64,000 nt of DNA from Trichoplusia ni (taxonomy: Eukaryota; Arthropoda; Insecta; Lepidoptera; Noctuidae). Each line of letters opens with the position of its first letter. Positions within the stretch are counted from its first letter, which is position 1. The notes under the pieces were generated by a model. The model saw only the letters and a list, made by a program, of their open reading frames with translations. It did not search any database and was not told where the DNA came from. A program made the position numbers and the translations under genes. The stretch is taken from NCBI RefSeq assembly GCF_003590095.1, contig NC_039478.1:14570001-14634000 (forward strand). Direction: 5' to 3'. Below are positions 13,207-26,765 of this stretch, piece by piece.

Positions 13207-13246
13207 AATATTCCATTGTTATCTGCAATGGAATGAATGGAATATT
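13207..13246. repeat. Short inverted repeat with alternative pairings
   Basis: AATATTCCATT (13207-13217) is the exact reverse complement of AATGGAATATT (13236-13246). In addition ATTCCATTG (13210-13218) pairs exactly with CAATGGAAT (13226-13234). The two pairings exclude each other, because GGAAT is itself repeated on the right arm. It is probably a small duplication plus inversion, with no known function. Confidence 0.7.
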
Positions 13247-14730
13247 CTTTGATTGTAAGTATAATACGCGAGATCTTTCCTAAGTGAGTCCGTGATGTTT
13301 TAACTTATGTCCCGTTACTGCATGATGTATGTATGAATGATTTATTGTAATCAAATTTCTAGAAGTCGGTTAGGTAAATGAGGGATGAGTCATCTGTGTA
13401 AGATGGCGAGTGGACGGGTTCGGTGGTACAGAGTCCACATCGCCCGTGTGTTTGCTGAGTGCGGCTCCCGCCACACCTAAGCCCCGTAAGTAAGGAGCCC
13501 GTGTAGGGCCCCACGCTGCGCTCTTTTACGTTCACAAAAACACATTTCCGTAATCACCTTATAAAGGGATTACTATAAATAAAGAGGAAAAAAGGAAATT
13601 AACCGCATTAGAACGAGGAAAAAATACCCTCCCCTCGCAATATGTGGGCTCCCACTGATAAAACACTTTATGTACGTCTCTCGCGTAAATGAAACAATGT
13701 GTTATTATGTATTCCTGTCAGTTACAGTCTTAGGTGCTGCCGTCAAGGAAAAGTCGACGTTATAGCTATAGACAGAAGACTCAACTTGCAACAAAAATGA
13801 AACATCATAAAAATAATCATGGAAGATATGAAAACGCTGATTTACAAAGTTTACGAAGTCGAAAACGGAATAGTTCATGACAGATGTGATTAAAATTAAA
13901 AGAGGGCAGTCCACATGAGGAAAATCCGCGTAAAACCCATAAAATATATGCAGTTACCCCCGTAGGTTTATGCCCTGTCAGGGTGGCGTGGATAGGGGAT
14001 AAAAAACAAAATGAGGAGTTATGTTTTCGGTAATAAAGGACGGACGAGAGAAATCGTTTAAGACGCCGCCAAATGAGATGGAACGAATATATTTGATTAT
14101 TTTTATGGCGTGGAATGGCGATACGGCGCACGCCACCGTCTCGGACCTAATGTCTATTTGTTTTACTACACTTTAATATTATATATTTCGTGTTTTAGTG
14201 GCGATCGTTTACAGGAAATCATATGGCGCGTTATACTGGTTTACAAGGTACCTTACGATCGCGAGATTGACGATATCGCCGCTCATATTGAAGTGTTGTA
14301 ACTTGAATTGGTCAGAGTGGTCGAAAATGTATAGTGATCAGTGTTTAGAAAATATAGCGCGATAATAGTACCTAATTGGTTACCGGCACTGATTGTAACA
14401 TAGAGTCTCATTATAATCCATTCGTTACTGCGTGTGTGTACAAATGTGCAAAATGTTGTCTCAACCTCCAATAATAATTTGTATGTAAATAAAATTTTTC
14501 ACGCGTTTCTCTGATGTTCGTAGGTAAACGTCTTTAATGCCTTTTAAAAAGCTATTACAGAAACCTTTACGCAATCGTCAGCTTTTGGTAAACAAAAATT
14601 GTGTGATATATTATGATACCAATTTTAAGCATAACCAATAACTCAGAAATAGCTTTAGAACCTAGTTTACGAAAAAAACGAATTACATAGAAACAAAACA
14701 CCCCATTATATAAAATTTGATAGTCAAACT

Positions 14731-14753
14731 CGATACATAAAAATGTATCGATA
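14731..14753. repeat. Hairpin CGATACAT-AAAA-ATGTATCG overlapping a DREF-type site
   Basis: Eight-base perfect arms flank an AAAA loop at 14731-14750. The right arm runs into TATCGATA at 14746-14753, the DREF/BEAF-type octamer. A further ATCGAT occurs about 25 bases on. This could be a regulatory site or chance in AT-rich DNA. Confidence 0.55.
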
Positions 14754-15170
14754 TTATTAATCAAACTCTAGCAACTATATCGATTTATGATCGATACAAA
14801 TGGGAGAGACAGTCGTTATTTTTATGGCATCGAAAAAAATAACATGAATCGGTGTGAGAAACGCAATGTGTAATATATATTCTAGTTTAATTGTTTACGA
14901 AAAAATGGCACCCAAGCTCCATGTTTTGTCCCTGTTAATTTCGTCATGAATTTGATACGGTGGGGTGCTATTAACGATCCAGTTATAACGGTTTATAAAT
15001 CTAGTTTTGGCAGTATCATTGTATACATTTTAATAAGAATTTTCAGTATTTGTGCAAATCATATCCAACAATTGTATTTGAATTGTTAAAAAAAGTATAT
15101 TCTACTCAAAATGCTATAAAAGTTTCCAACAAGAATTCAAATAAGTATGCAACGTATATAAAAACTTTCA

Positions 15171-15189
15171 TATCAAATCTTATTTGATA
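15171..15189. repeat. Small hairpin TATCAAAT-CTT-ATTTGATA
   Basis: Perfect 8-bp arms around a 3-base centre, in an AT-rich setting. Probably incidental; recorded for completeness. Confidence 0.6.
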
Positions 15190-18100
15190 AAACCTTATAA
15201 GAAAATACCAAGCAAAAAGTGTTATATTTTTTTAAGAACATTGTTTAAAAGTGTCGCCGTTCGCACAGACGTGTGTGTCACCACGAGAGTACACGCACAC
15301 ATTCACACGGACCCTCGCGACACATAATGAGGGAGGGCACCGTGATATAATGCAGTTTTTTATTGCTTACTCCTTATACCCACAAGTAAAAAAAACTCTA
15401 CTATACACGCGTATTATACATTTTAACTATTAGTATTTTTTTCTGCGCGGTATGGGGAAGGGTTCGGACGGGGGCTAGAGGGTTAAGCTTGATAAAAAAT
15501 TTACGTCGATTCGAGTTTCGCGAGGATGTTCGTTTAGATGAGACTTTTAAGGGGTCACTAGAGTGCTTTTGTTGTTTCATTCTATTTCTGTACTGCTTGG
15601 AGAACACTAAAGACATTAAGTGGTATGTGTCAGTTAATGGTAATGTATGCCATCGAGGCAGACGCTCGGACGTCCAGTTGCTGTTGAATACACAATCGTA
15701 GCTTTAATTTCATATCAAAATCAAAAGTTTAAGGCCAGAACAAAGAGGCTCTTTGATTATTATTCTAATTTAATTCGGCTCGGGATTCGTCTGTCGCCTG
15801 TGTTTTATCGTCAGGTAGGCTCCCGTTTCTAAGAAAAAATATTTATATCTTTTTCTATTAGATATCCCATTGTTCGCGCGAGGGCACGTCAGCACGCGAC
15901 AAAAGGAACATTAATTATAATATCCGATTAAAAAACGTCATTTAGCTACGCGAGAGAAGCTCTTTGTTTGAGATTATTGAATTCGGAATTACCAACATTA
16001 GCCACCGTCCCGGGGGATGGCGAGCTGCATAAAAAACATCGGGGACCGTGTTTGTGTAGGCAGCGCGCGGTACAGCGGTGGATGGGTCGCGGATTTTTTC
16101 TTCACAGATACATTCGTACTTAACTCCGAATGTTGGTACTATAAAGATATCAGATTACACGGGAAAGTGCTGCTTCCAAGACACGGACAAAAACTATGGC
16201 CACCGAGAGACTGCCGAAATATGAGCATCCAATTCCATAAACCACATTGGTGGGAGGAAGCACACGAGTTATGTCCGTACGTGCTCGCACATAGTAATTA
16301 GATATTACGTTTCAGAACTAATCGTAACTCGCACGGGTGTTGTTTTACCGAAAAGGGGGAATAAATCACGCGCGCTTCGCGATGCTTACACCGCGACACA
16401 ATGAAAAAAATATAACAAAAAAAGAAACAATATCAAAGTGCGGAACAAAAGAAATTATACCAACGAGCGGATCCATAGCGAAAAAATCATTATGATAATA
16501 AAATAAAATGGTTAAATAAAAAACGGTAATAATAGCTGCTCAGAACAATATGCCGCGTTTACGCGTTAGAAATGAATCAACTTTTATTTAACTAGGCCAT
16601 AGATAAAGTTTTTGACGTTCCTCGCGGGGCAGCTGTCGCGAATTTTCGGATTAAATTCGTACAGATGAAGTACTGCATTATAATGAGATATTTTTGTTTC
16701 GCCTGTCCGCTTTTTTATTAACTAGTGTTATTTTCATTATTTAACTTGGGGTTGTGCGTTTACAAAATAATCGAAAGCAACGATGTATGCTCGGTTCGCT
16801 ACGAGGCTGTTGCAGGGCCGCACCGAGCCACATTTTTATAATAATGCCGGCCACAGATGCACTATTAATCTCGTACAAGATGCGTGGTTATTAAATCTCT
16901 GTGGAGCGGGACGATGTCGTCCGACGTATTATTAATGGAAGTGTATCACGGGAGCCATTAGATACATAATTAACATCGATCGTCGACTAAAAAAACAACA
17001 TCTCGAACGAACCCAGGGAAAAGCGAGAGTAGCGTCACTCTCGCGACGAATAAAAACGTCATTAAAGATTGATCACTCTGAGGAAGTATCATTAATATTA
17101 TTCAATTAATAAAACGTAATTTCGCGAGGTGAAATGCGCACCCCGAGGAGGAAAAAGCAATTAGTGGCTAGATTGCGATCCGTCAAAACAACTGCGTCGA
17201 GTGATGCTAAAAAAACGTCGAGGAGCATTCATTAAAGTAAAATTCGCGAGGGGTGAATATGTAAGGACTTTTTTGCATAAGACGGTGGCGCCCTCGATTT
17301 AAGTTTTTTTTATCCATTGAAAACAAACTATGTGGGCGCACAGTAAGCGGTTTTCGTCACACTTGCACAGTGTTAGTGTCGACCAAGTTTTTTTTTTAAT
17401 TGTGCTCGTAATGACTGTTGTTATGGTTTTATGGCGCAGTAATGAGCGGACTCGCCGCGACATTTGCATGTGATCGCGGGGACTTTTTTGACACTTTTGT
17501 TAGCGAAGTTTTTTTCGACAGTTTTTTTGCTAGATTGTTTATAGCGTGCGATACGGCTTTATTTTGAGTTTGTGGTTAAACATTTCAGTAGCTCCTTGTT
17601 TATGGCTGAGGGTTGTTTTATTGTTTTTTTTAAGTGTTTACTTTTAGTCGTATCATGTGAAATTAACACGCCAGGAGGGAGGGAAGTTGACAAAAAATAA
17701 CCGTATGCTTTAACCTTATGTTAACTAGCTATACATTTAAAACTTATAAAGGGAAAGAAACTAATGATTTATTAAAAACGTGTTCATTTTAAAATACCGT
17801 TAGCGACATTAGCTGAAGACATTTCGGCTAAACGAACTGATAATAAATGCCGACTGGCTGACGTGCCGGCAGCCCCGATTTGGTATTAGCAATCATTAAA
17901 TTGGAAATTACGCTATATCGGCGATACACGGCTTTTCTTTTATAAATATCTCTCACGTGATGGCGGTGCCGCGTCGTGTCACGAACCTTACTGAAACGAT
18001 GGTAATATTCAAATAGCGATATAAAAAAGACAAGTTAGGTAGCATTTAAAAAGCTTGTTTGTTTAGCGACGAATCGCTTCTAGTCATGACACGGTGCACG

Positions 18101-20759
18101 GCGCATCCAAGCCTCTGGATACGTGACAAGTTTACGATGCAGGTGTCGTAACCCTCCACACCACGTCATAAGGTACACATCGGTATCGCCTATTCGCATG
18201 TAACGAACTGCACTTGTTTGTATGAAAAATGAACGTGAGTTATGAAAGGTCTCGAGGAAATGGAGAACGAAATGAGCCAACAGTCTGTTCGTGCCGCATC
18301 GCTTTCTAACAAGATACACTCTGATAAGAGAATTAAATAAGTAAGGCTTGACCTTCGGTACAAATCGATCAGAGATTCTACTTAGACTGCATGGCTATTG
18401 CTACACTCAAGTTTCATTAAAAACCTTGAGAAATCATGTATGCATGTTTATAAAGTTCCCCCGATAAGTCCATGTAACTTTTTCACAGCAAATATGCAAC
18501 TCAATGGGGCGTTTTTATTACTAACTTTTACTCTCACTAGAAACACATTTTATTATATAATATTAAATTCAATATTTTTATGAGCTGTATAATATATAAA
18601 AGTAACATGTATTGCATTAAATCAAAATTAGTATTTTCAATAACAAGGCACACGTGCACTGCAGTACACCCGATAAAGTCGCGGTGTTCAATGCCATTTT
18701 AATATATAAAATTAATGTTTTTTCCTATAAATAACGAACACCACATATTAAAACTAAATACGTACATGAATATTCATATAAATCAATATTAAACTTTAAC
18801 AATGCACATTTATCGAATAGCAATTTATTTGCTTATTTATTGAAATTTGTTACGCGTGTTAATATTTTTAGTTAGCGAGTGTGTTGGGTTAATTCTGTTT
18901 CTGTTCTCTTTACGTCTTGGTGACAAGTGTGAGAGAGACGGGAGTACGGGCCCCGGCCCCGGGGGCAGCTTCTAATGCAACCGATTTTGTCATTCGAATG
19001 GAAGTCATTGATAGGATTTTTAATGGCCTTAAAAATGGCGACAATGGCTCGTGGAGTTGATTCGACAGGATAATTTATTGTCGCTCGTAAATTGTAGTTT
19101 AAATTAAATCGATTCTAAATCCCAGTTTCTTTTATCGATAATGTAAGTATTATGTTTTTCATAATTACTATAAATCAATTTTCTCATTGTAGGCTGGGCT
19201 ATTAATTATTTTTATTACTTTGTGACAGAAACCACTAAAATTTGCTTATTTAAAACACCTACGCGTACTAAATGTTTTGTACAATTCGCATTTCGTGTTC
19301 GAACAATAGCGTCTTTAAGGAAACAAAGAGGGGATCTATAAAAATCTCGGAACACACAAAAGGGTCTGAACTAAGCAACCACACTGCTCTGAGGTGCCAA
19401 AGACAATGATAATTGTTCCACGTGAAATATAGTGTTGCCACCGACAAAAGGAATGTAAAAAAAATAATTTTTCATTGTAGCGCTTCGGCCATTCACTACA
19501 GGTGGGGCAATGTGGGGTGAGCACGGACAAAGCTGACTATCAATGGACGATACCAATATTTTTTTTTGCGTATAAAAAGTTGTAGGTATAGAGTAAAGTT
19601 TCTCCATTAATTATTTTTGAAACGATGCTTGCAGAGGCGTGACAGGCGGAGCGGGTGAAACTTAAACGACGTGTTTTATTCAAAGCAGTTATTTTGTATA
19701 TTTCATAAGTATTTTAACCGAAAACTGCATACTTTAAAATTGCTTTAACACAAAAGCAGAACGTTATATGAGACTACTAAAACGCGGTTTTATGAGATTT
19801 GTTCTTAACTCACATGAAGAAATCAAGATAAGTGTTACGCGAAATGTGTGCACCTACTTCAAACAGAGGGTTATCAGATGTTATTTGTTAAAATCGGCAG
19901 CTGCGATGCGCAAGCGCAACGAAGTGTAAATTTTATGCCAGTGACAAAAGCCGCCCTTGATGAGTGGATAAATTAATAGCGGTCGCAAAAAATATTACAA
20001 TCACAATTCCAGGTAATTTTGCAAAGATATTGGAGTCGATTGAAAATAAAAGCTCGCAACCGAAAATATTCGAAGTAATAAAAGAGACAATATATAATTT
20101 ATAATTGAAAGCACTGCCAGTAAAACGAGGATTACAGAACTGCTTAAAAGGAAAAAAAGTGTTAAAACAAAAGACTTGTTAAATTACCTAATGCGGACTA
20201 CAAAAAGGTTTACGATAGTTATTAGGATTAGAAAGGTCAAGAGTGGCTCGTGCCACCCAACAATAAGTCACTGACCATTTTTCAAAGACACTACAAGTAA
20301 TTTTGTCTCCAAATAATTTACAGCAGTCATAAACTCTAAAAAGAACAAGCACTCCAGGTCACATAGAAAGTGCACAAAGCCTTACAAAAGCTGTTTTGTT
20401 TACTGAATTAGATGAAAAAAATCTTACAATAATCCGGAAAACAAAGAATTTACGTCACGGTTTTAAAATAAAAGGTGCCGTTTGTTAAGGGATTACGTCC
20501 CTCGAGATACGGGACCAGAGCTACAATAATTGTACGAAGACAATGCCTATAAGTTCAGGTAGCACGAAATTTGCCAAACACATCATCCTCTTGGGAATTT
20601 AAGCCTTATAATTTTAAACCTTATACCCAAGACGTAAGACATGAAATTGTTCACTAAGATAACAACGATAACATTTGACGATTTGGATTCTGCGAAAATA
20701 TTGTTCTGGTTAGATCTTCGCCGTTTTAATCCAACGCGAACAATATTGTGTTTAAACAG

Positions 20760-21087
20760 AGTTTGCTTTGTTAGCTGTGATAATCCTAATTGCAAAGCAT
20801 AGAGTACCTAAGGATGAATCAGTTCTCGATAGCAGAATCAATGCAGAAGATATGTCCACGAATGAAAAAGTCCAATTTCCGGGACACGTCCAAGAGATGT
20901 ATGAAGAGGACTATCATTGGTATAAGACAAAGCAAACAGGATGTTAGAATTAGTTCATTCTTTCAAAAATCAATACTTCCTAGAGGATGACCAAATTCCG
21001 CGAAGATATTTGAGTAAGATAACGTTTGCTCAGAAGATGTTAGTTTTACATATCTCGACCAATGGGCGTGTAAACAACGGGCAATAA
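20760..21087 (+). pseudogene. Two overlapping protein-like frames, possible decayed small gene
   Basis: A plausible acceptor, TATTGTGTTTAAACAG, ends at 20759. From 20762 a 61-codon frame reads FALLAVIILIAKHRVPKDES, then a mixed acidic stretch including EKVQFPGHVQEMYEEDYHWY, and ends at TAG 20945-20947. The hydrophobic start resembles the core of a signal peptide whose Met would sit on an upstream exon. At 20941, overlapping by seven bases and shifted by one base, a second 48-codon frame starts with ATG. It includes YFLEDDQIPRRYLSKITFAQ and ends at TAA 21085-21087. Read together they could be one frame broken by a single-base indel. I recognise no family. Chance frames of this length do occur, so the call rests on amino-acid character and the acceptor and is weak. 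Confidence 0.22.
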
Positions 21088-24000
21088 GCGGCCATATAAA
21101 TTATAACTGAATATCGATCCTATCTCTTAAACCAGGGTAAAAATGGGAACAAACTATTGACGCGACTTCGGCAAACCGAGATAAAATAAATATTTTAGGG
21201 TGGGCTCGCCCTAAACAAACACATTCAAGATTTGCTGACCGTCGATATAGTTTCAATTTAATACGCCGAAATTTTATCACTTCGAGGTTTATTCAAAAAC
21301 AAGCTTTATTATAAGGTTAAAAGATTGAATATTTTTGCTGCGATTTTTCTTTGGTATTAATCTTTGAGTTGAGATTGAAGTATATAGCGTAACACTACGA
21401 GGCGTTGTTTGTTAATATTTTTTTTATGCTCATATGTGTTAGTCAATTCTGATGGGGTTTTAATTTTGGAAATTGCTAGTACCTTCTCTGATCAGATAGT
21501 GGGTTACTTAATGTGCACTAGAACGAGGTTTACATCAGGGCGTGTAATTAATATTGAGAATCGATTGTGCGCTCGGGGCGGTGCGCAGTTATCGCGCGAC
21601 TTATCAAAAGCCAGCAATATTTCTTCATTAACGACGTACCACGAGGTGCGAGCCGTCGTCTTAACATCTGCTATAGATTTAAGATGGTGTTCTGACTTGA
21701 ATATAGCAGTTTCAAGTACTTCCTTTTTTTCATAAACTTTATCTTTTGTCGAGTAGAAGGAACGTAAAATGAAAGACAGAATGTGTCGTTGTTCATCATT
21801 TAAATTGTCAACTTTACTTTACTTTGTAGGTGCTATTGGATAAGTTTTCATAAAAGATCATCAAGATTAATATAATAGTGAATTAATCTTGAAGTTAACT
21901 TAAGCTGGGTCATTAATTTCAACTGCAACGGTTAGTTCAAAACGTGCCTCAACTAGTTCGTTCCTAAGACAGATTTTTTTTTGTTTGATTAGAAATGTAA
22001 TTTTAACATTCCAAGAAATATGCTTTTTATATTTGTAGCCTATCTATAGAAAAATGTCACAGTTGCTCACTCGTCTGTGAATTTTATTGTTACTTGGGAC
22101 CAATATTGCTTTTTAAAAGAAAGAAAAAGAAAGTTAACAAAATGTGTTATATTAATTTTGTTTTTTCTATTTGCATTAAATACTTTTTTTGAACCTTTGA
22201 TTACTTATCGAAGTCGACAACTGTAAAAGCATGGAGTTTTTGTGAAACAGAAGGCCGAGTCAAAAGGCGATTTATCAAATAATATGACAGCATTCAACGA
22301 ACATAATTTTAACGAAAATTGTAAAGAGTATTGTGTTTCATAATTAATGAAGCAAAAGGCTTTCTCGGTAACAAAATATTCCCGATCTAAGTTTCGGATC
22401 GTCATTACGCGTCTCTTTGTGCGACATTCTTTTGCGCCCAGGTGTTCATATAATTACATTGGATGCCAATAGACAAGGACAGATAGATCAAGACGTTGGT
22501 ACAATAGAGAGAGACGAAAGAAAGGCCCTTGCGTTGATTGATAACTGTGACAAAAACGTAGCAGATGAAAAATAATAATTATTAGATCTATTGTTAAAGG
22601 TGTATGAACTTGAATAGGGGTGACGCGCTTTGGAATCTTTGTGTTTCAAACAAATTGGATGAACACAAAACGTTTCAGGTAATGTTATGAAATAGTGCTG
22701 TTATAAGTGAAGTTTATTTTGTAGATTATTAAAAAAAATACTAGATGCAAAGCTGATACGAAAAATACTGTTTCAATTTTTGTGTTCTTACGAAATTGTG
22801 ACGAAAACATATTTTTTACCATCAAAAATTATGAAAAGATTACATTACTGATTGGTAATCGACAACCCTGTATCGATGCATTTGCCGGCTGTGCAGTTTG
22901 CATTCAGTAAAGCTAGACAATAAGCTGCGAAGCGCGCGCGCAGGTAGATATAAAAACCAAAATTAATATACCGTCCGAAATTTTATGTAGCCCAAATATG
23001 GACTTTAATGAGCAGTGATAAGGTCGGTGGTTACATAATATGGAGTTGTAGAGGCAAAGTTAAATTTGCACACGTGTACTTATATTTTTTTTATCTTTCA
23101 TTAGCTAAGTTCGCGCTTTATGGATCACGATCGAGGGTACGACGGACGTGTCTTATTGTTTTGTCAAATACATGAGAAATTTTGTCAATAAAATCTGGGT
23201 GGTTCGAGTTTTTGTTGAGTTTTGCTTAAGTTTACAATAATAGCGATGCCCTTTAAAATATTGATGAGAATTTGCCCGATTTATAAATTTCTTGCATCAA
23301 TTTTTCTGTTCAAACAAATATTTGACCAAATTTAACGTCACTACTGTGTTCTACGTTGATTTAAAACTTAACCTAGCTCTCAAAAACCAAAAAAATAGAA
23401 TATAGGTTCCCGGAACTTCTTTAGCGGTTACTAAAAGCGAACCATAATTAATAAGGGTCTCATTAAAAACTTTCCTGGCAGGTAAAGTATGCCTGCTAAT
23501 TAGCAAAAACGCTGGCAACCGTCGCACGGTCTGTCTCAAGCCTTAGACCTCTCATTATCTACCACTTTCATAATTATACATTTTAATTTTATTTATTGCT
23601 CTCGTTTATAAAAAAGTTTAATTAAAATTCTAAGACTTCTAAGGCATTAATATAATATTCTATCTTAGTCAAGCCTATTGAATCCTATTTTAATTAACAT
23701 ATGATTTTGAATCTGTTAAATAATTAATTAATTTAGTAAATTGTTTTGAAAGTAAAAATCAAATTAACTTTAAAACCGTTAATAAGGTAGCAAATTGAAC
23801 GTTCGCAAGGAAACAAAATGAAATCGTTGTCGGCATTCACAAAGGTAGCAACAGCTAGTTACGGTTTGTTTAACAGATGATTGTTAATTATACTTTGGGT
23901 AAGATGAATTTTAATCTATGAGTTTTTGCCGCCGTAAGGGACTACTTGTCAGTTCTATACATTGTATGCTTTACACAATAACGGACAAGCATTCTTATGA

Positions 24001-24840
24001 TTCTTTAGTTACGATCGTTTAACAAAATGAAGCCAGTGTAGATCAATTCGACGAATCCCGATAACTGTATGAGTAATACTTAAATCGATTAATTAGCCGC
24101 ATCAAGAGAGCAATCTTTATAATTTATATCGATACATTCCTGGAGGTTTTAAAACCTTAATAGTAGATAGGTAGGTGTTTGCTGCTGACCTATATTCGCC
24201 GTATAATTCAATAACGTTCAGGCAAAAAACCCAGTCTGAATAGTAATTTTATGATTCTGTTGTGTCTTTAACAGTCTTTTGTCCGAGTTACATTACTCAC
24301 TCATACCTACTTATCATTTATCCTCAAGCGAAATCAATTTTAAACGTCTATTATTTGCCGAGTTTAATTACCTTTAAGTATTCGCGTTTATCTCTCAAAC
24401 CGATCTATATAAAATAAATCAATTTAATCTAATTAAAAGCATTACATGTTTTTTGTTCGCCATCGAAACAAGACGAGGTATTAGGAGATGGAGTCGTGGA
24501 GATTACGAGGTGAGGTTTGTATCAGCGGGTCACCGATCATATCTCGAGGCGAACGTCAAACCGTCCATCCACTGTCGTGTTCTATCAATTATTTATATAA
24601 TCTAATTTAATTTAAGTCCCCTGACCTTTCTTTGCACTTGGTCAGGAAAATATATCTGGAAGCGTTCAAAGAAACTCATGTAAGTTTCATGAAAGTGTTT
24701 GTATTATTATTGCGAACACATTAGGTTGTATTAGTCAGTGTTATGCGGACGTTTCTAGTTCGGTATTGCAAATGATTGTCGACTGTACGTAATGAATTAC
24801 AAATATTATTTCTAGTCGATTCCGATTTGAATTTCGATGA
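21088..24840. other. AT-rich non-coding stretch
   Basis: No gene supported. The 108-codon frame at 21409-21735 (plus) has no recognisable domain. One copy of the 11-mer GACAACCCTGT (see separate entries) lies at 22861-22871. Homeodomain-type TAATTA/ATTAAT cores are frequent, for example around 23720-23745. This is usual for AT-rich DNA and is not evidence of function by itself. Confidence 0.4.
22861..22871 (+). repeat. Dispersed 11-mer GACAACCCTGT, copy 2
   Basis: Context is AATCGACAACCCTGTATCG. It shares only the 11-mer core with the other two copies. Confidence 0.7.
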
Positions 24841-25030
24841 GGTTTTGATGGAGGAGGCGTCGCGGCGCTCGGCGGCGGGCGTCGCGGCTGCATGTGTTGT
24901 GGTGGACGTGGTTTGTGTGGAGGTGCCGCAGCGCGGGGCGCAGCGCGGTGGTCGCAGCTCGCAGGCTGGCGGCGGCGCTCGGCCTTGCACCGCGTCTCGC
25001 CACGCAGTCTACGACGGAAGTTTACGACCG
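24841..25030. promoter_or_regulatory. CpG island, candidate promoter or 5' exon
   Basis: This is the sharpest GC/CpG-rich block in the interior, with many GCG/CGC words, set between AT-rich flanks. Just to its right (about 25041-25060) is ATTGGCTACCTCAC, containing a CCAAT box when read on the minus strand. To its left TTAGTCAGTG (24729-24738) contains an insect-type initiator TCAGT on the plus strand. Open frames across the island run through on both strands, the longest being 165 codons at 24892-25389 plus. They are Ala/Arg-rich or Pro-rich and look like by-products of GC content. A good plus-strand donor, ACGTAAGTATG, lies at 25413-25423. Direction is undecided, and it could serve the left-edge gene on the minus strand. 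Confidence 0.35.
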
Positions 25031-26133
25031 AACGCCAGCCACTTTTATTGGCTACCTCACATCGAAGCCTCCTCGCAGCCTCCCATTCACTCCACAAGAA
25101 ATATACTTTTTTATTGCTCTGTCACTCGGGTAATTTATTGACAATGAACACACGTGCATTTCTATTAATATTTTATGTCGTAAGAGTTTTTATGCGGCCG
25201 CGTCCGTCCGGGCCATTGTTGGGCCCATCGGACAGTTTGTTTTATGTCAACTCTAGAGGTCCACTTAATTGTTGTGCGATTGGTCGTGATAGGTCGCTGC
25301 GACTGACATTTCATTGTTCTAGCAATTCGGATGATATTGAAAGTAATCGTCTATTTATGCAAAAGTGTTTGCGGTTTAATCTACAATAAAAATTTAAAAG
25401 GGCAAGTAATTACGTAAGTATGAATTGAATTGGAATTTAGAACGACTTGAGCAAGATATATATCGGTTATTATTCGTTTATAGCGTTTTAACATCAAGGA
25501 ATAGATGGCAATGTTTCAAAGTAATTGATGGCTGGTGGATGGAGTTCGATTCGTGAGTAAAACACTGACAAAGAAAGTGTCTGAGCTAATTGCAGGTTTT
25601 GAATGTTAATCGAACGATCGGCTGACTGACAGTGGGTCCATAAACAATCCTGGCTGTCGCCGTAAAAGTCGTGTGCGGTTTTTCATCGTCTGACGCGCAG
25701 CCTTTTGGAATTATACCCCAAATAATGACAATTCTTATGCTGTCTGCAGGGCGCTGTTCCATTGGAGTACGTGTGTCGATAAGCAATATATGTAGCCAAC
25801 AATTTGGGTGGTATTTTTGGACTGACGATACTTTTTATGGATCGCTGTGATTTGAAAAGCGGGGATTGGACATGAACATGCTTTGAAATTACAAAAAAAG
25901 TAGAAATTTCCATCAGTCTTGCTTATAGACGTCGATAATGGAACTTATTAGAGAGAAAAAAACTTATTTTTTGTAATCCATTCGATATTAAGACTCTACG
26001 TAGCTCTACACACCCCGATAACACAATGGACAAGAACACGCTTCCTCGTAAATAATCCCGGACAAAGTACTCTCGGACGACCGCAGAATATGCGCTATAT
26101 AATTAACAGTTATAGCAGAGAGGCCCTAACTCA

Positions 26134-26144
26134 TGCGCATGCGC
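26134..26144. promoter_or_regulatory. NRF1/erect-wing type palindrome TGCGCATGCGC
   Basis: A perfect TGCGCATGCGC core sits in a locally CG-rich patch that also contains ATGCGCGCGATG. GCGCATGCGC is the known binding palindrome of NRF1 and its insect orthologue erect wing. Occupancy is inferred from sequence only. Confidence 0.45.
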
Positions 26145-26765
26145 GGCAGAACAATGCGCGCGATGTTCGGCACCTAATGGACGCGTTGATTGAGCCAAGC
26201 AATAATGTTGCGGGCAACACGTGGGATAAGCTATCTTGCGAAGATTATGTATTGTAAATATAATATGTAAGAATTTGACGAGGAAAAAATATGATTGAAA
26301 AATACGCCAAAGGGTAAAGTGATAGAGTTGGCTGACTAATTAAACCAAACACAAGCGAAATTTTGCCCTAACTCAACATTAAATTGAACTATGTCTTAAT
26401 TCCTATTGACGTTTAATTAGAAAATGTGTCTTGTAGAATTGAATAGAGTCATAAGTACTTGAGTATTCCAAACGTATTCAGATGCAAGACTGTTATGGTA
26501 TGGTAGTCCACTCACTTAATATGGAAGTCGCTCGTACTTACCTGTAACAGAAATATGAGATTAATATCAATTAAAATAAATCAAAGCTAACAGTAAAATC
26601 AAACAAATAGTAGTTCAAGTAATTGTTTTCGTTTCAGTTTATTAAGCAATAAAGTTCGAGGCGGTGGAGTTGGAAATTCCCGGCGCATACCAGATTTGAT
26701 TGAGTCTTACTTTTAGAAGGTAAAGAAAAGTGAAAATGCGCTATCGACGGAATACAAATGGGTTA

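Larger units (their letters stand above)
7740..20757. other. Long AT-rich non-coding stretch
   Basis: No convincing gene over about 13 kb. Open frames up to 104 codons on both strands (for example 13817-14131 minus, 16017-16301 plus) show no domain, no third-position bias and no supporting splice signals. Small inverted repeats and motif sites inside it are listed separately. Octamer-like POU sites (ATTTGCAT) occur, for example at 17462-17469, and TATCGATA occurs at 19133-19140. Content fits intron or intergenic DNA. Confidence 0.5.

Noticed and set aside
13817..14131. 104-codon minus-strand open frame
   Set aside because: Overlaps another frame, has no recognisable domain and no third-position bias; fits the chance expectation for this length of sequence.
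24892..25389. Longest open frame in the window, 165 codons on the plus strand
   Set aside because: It opens across the CpG island, where stops are rare in every frame. Its start is Cys/Gly/Ala/Arg-rich and its end is unstructured AT-coded sequence, with no domain. Competing frames on both strands are also open.
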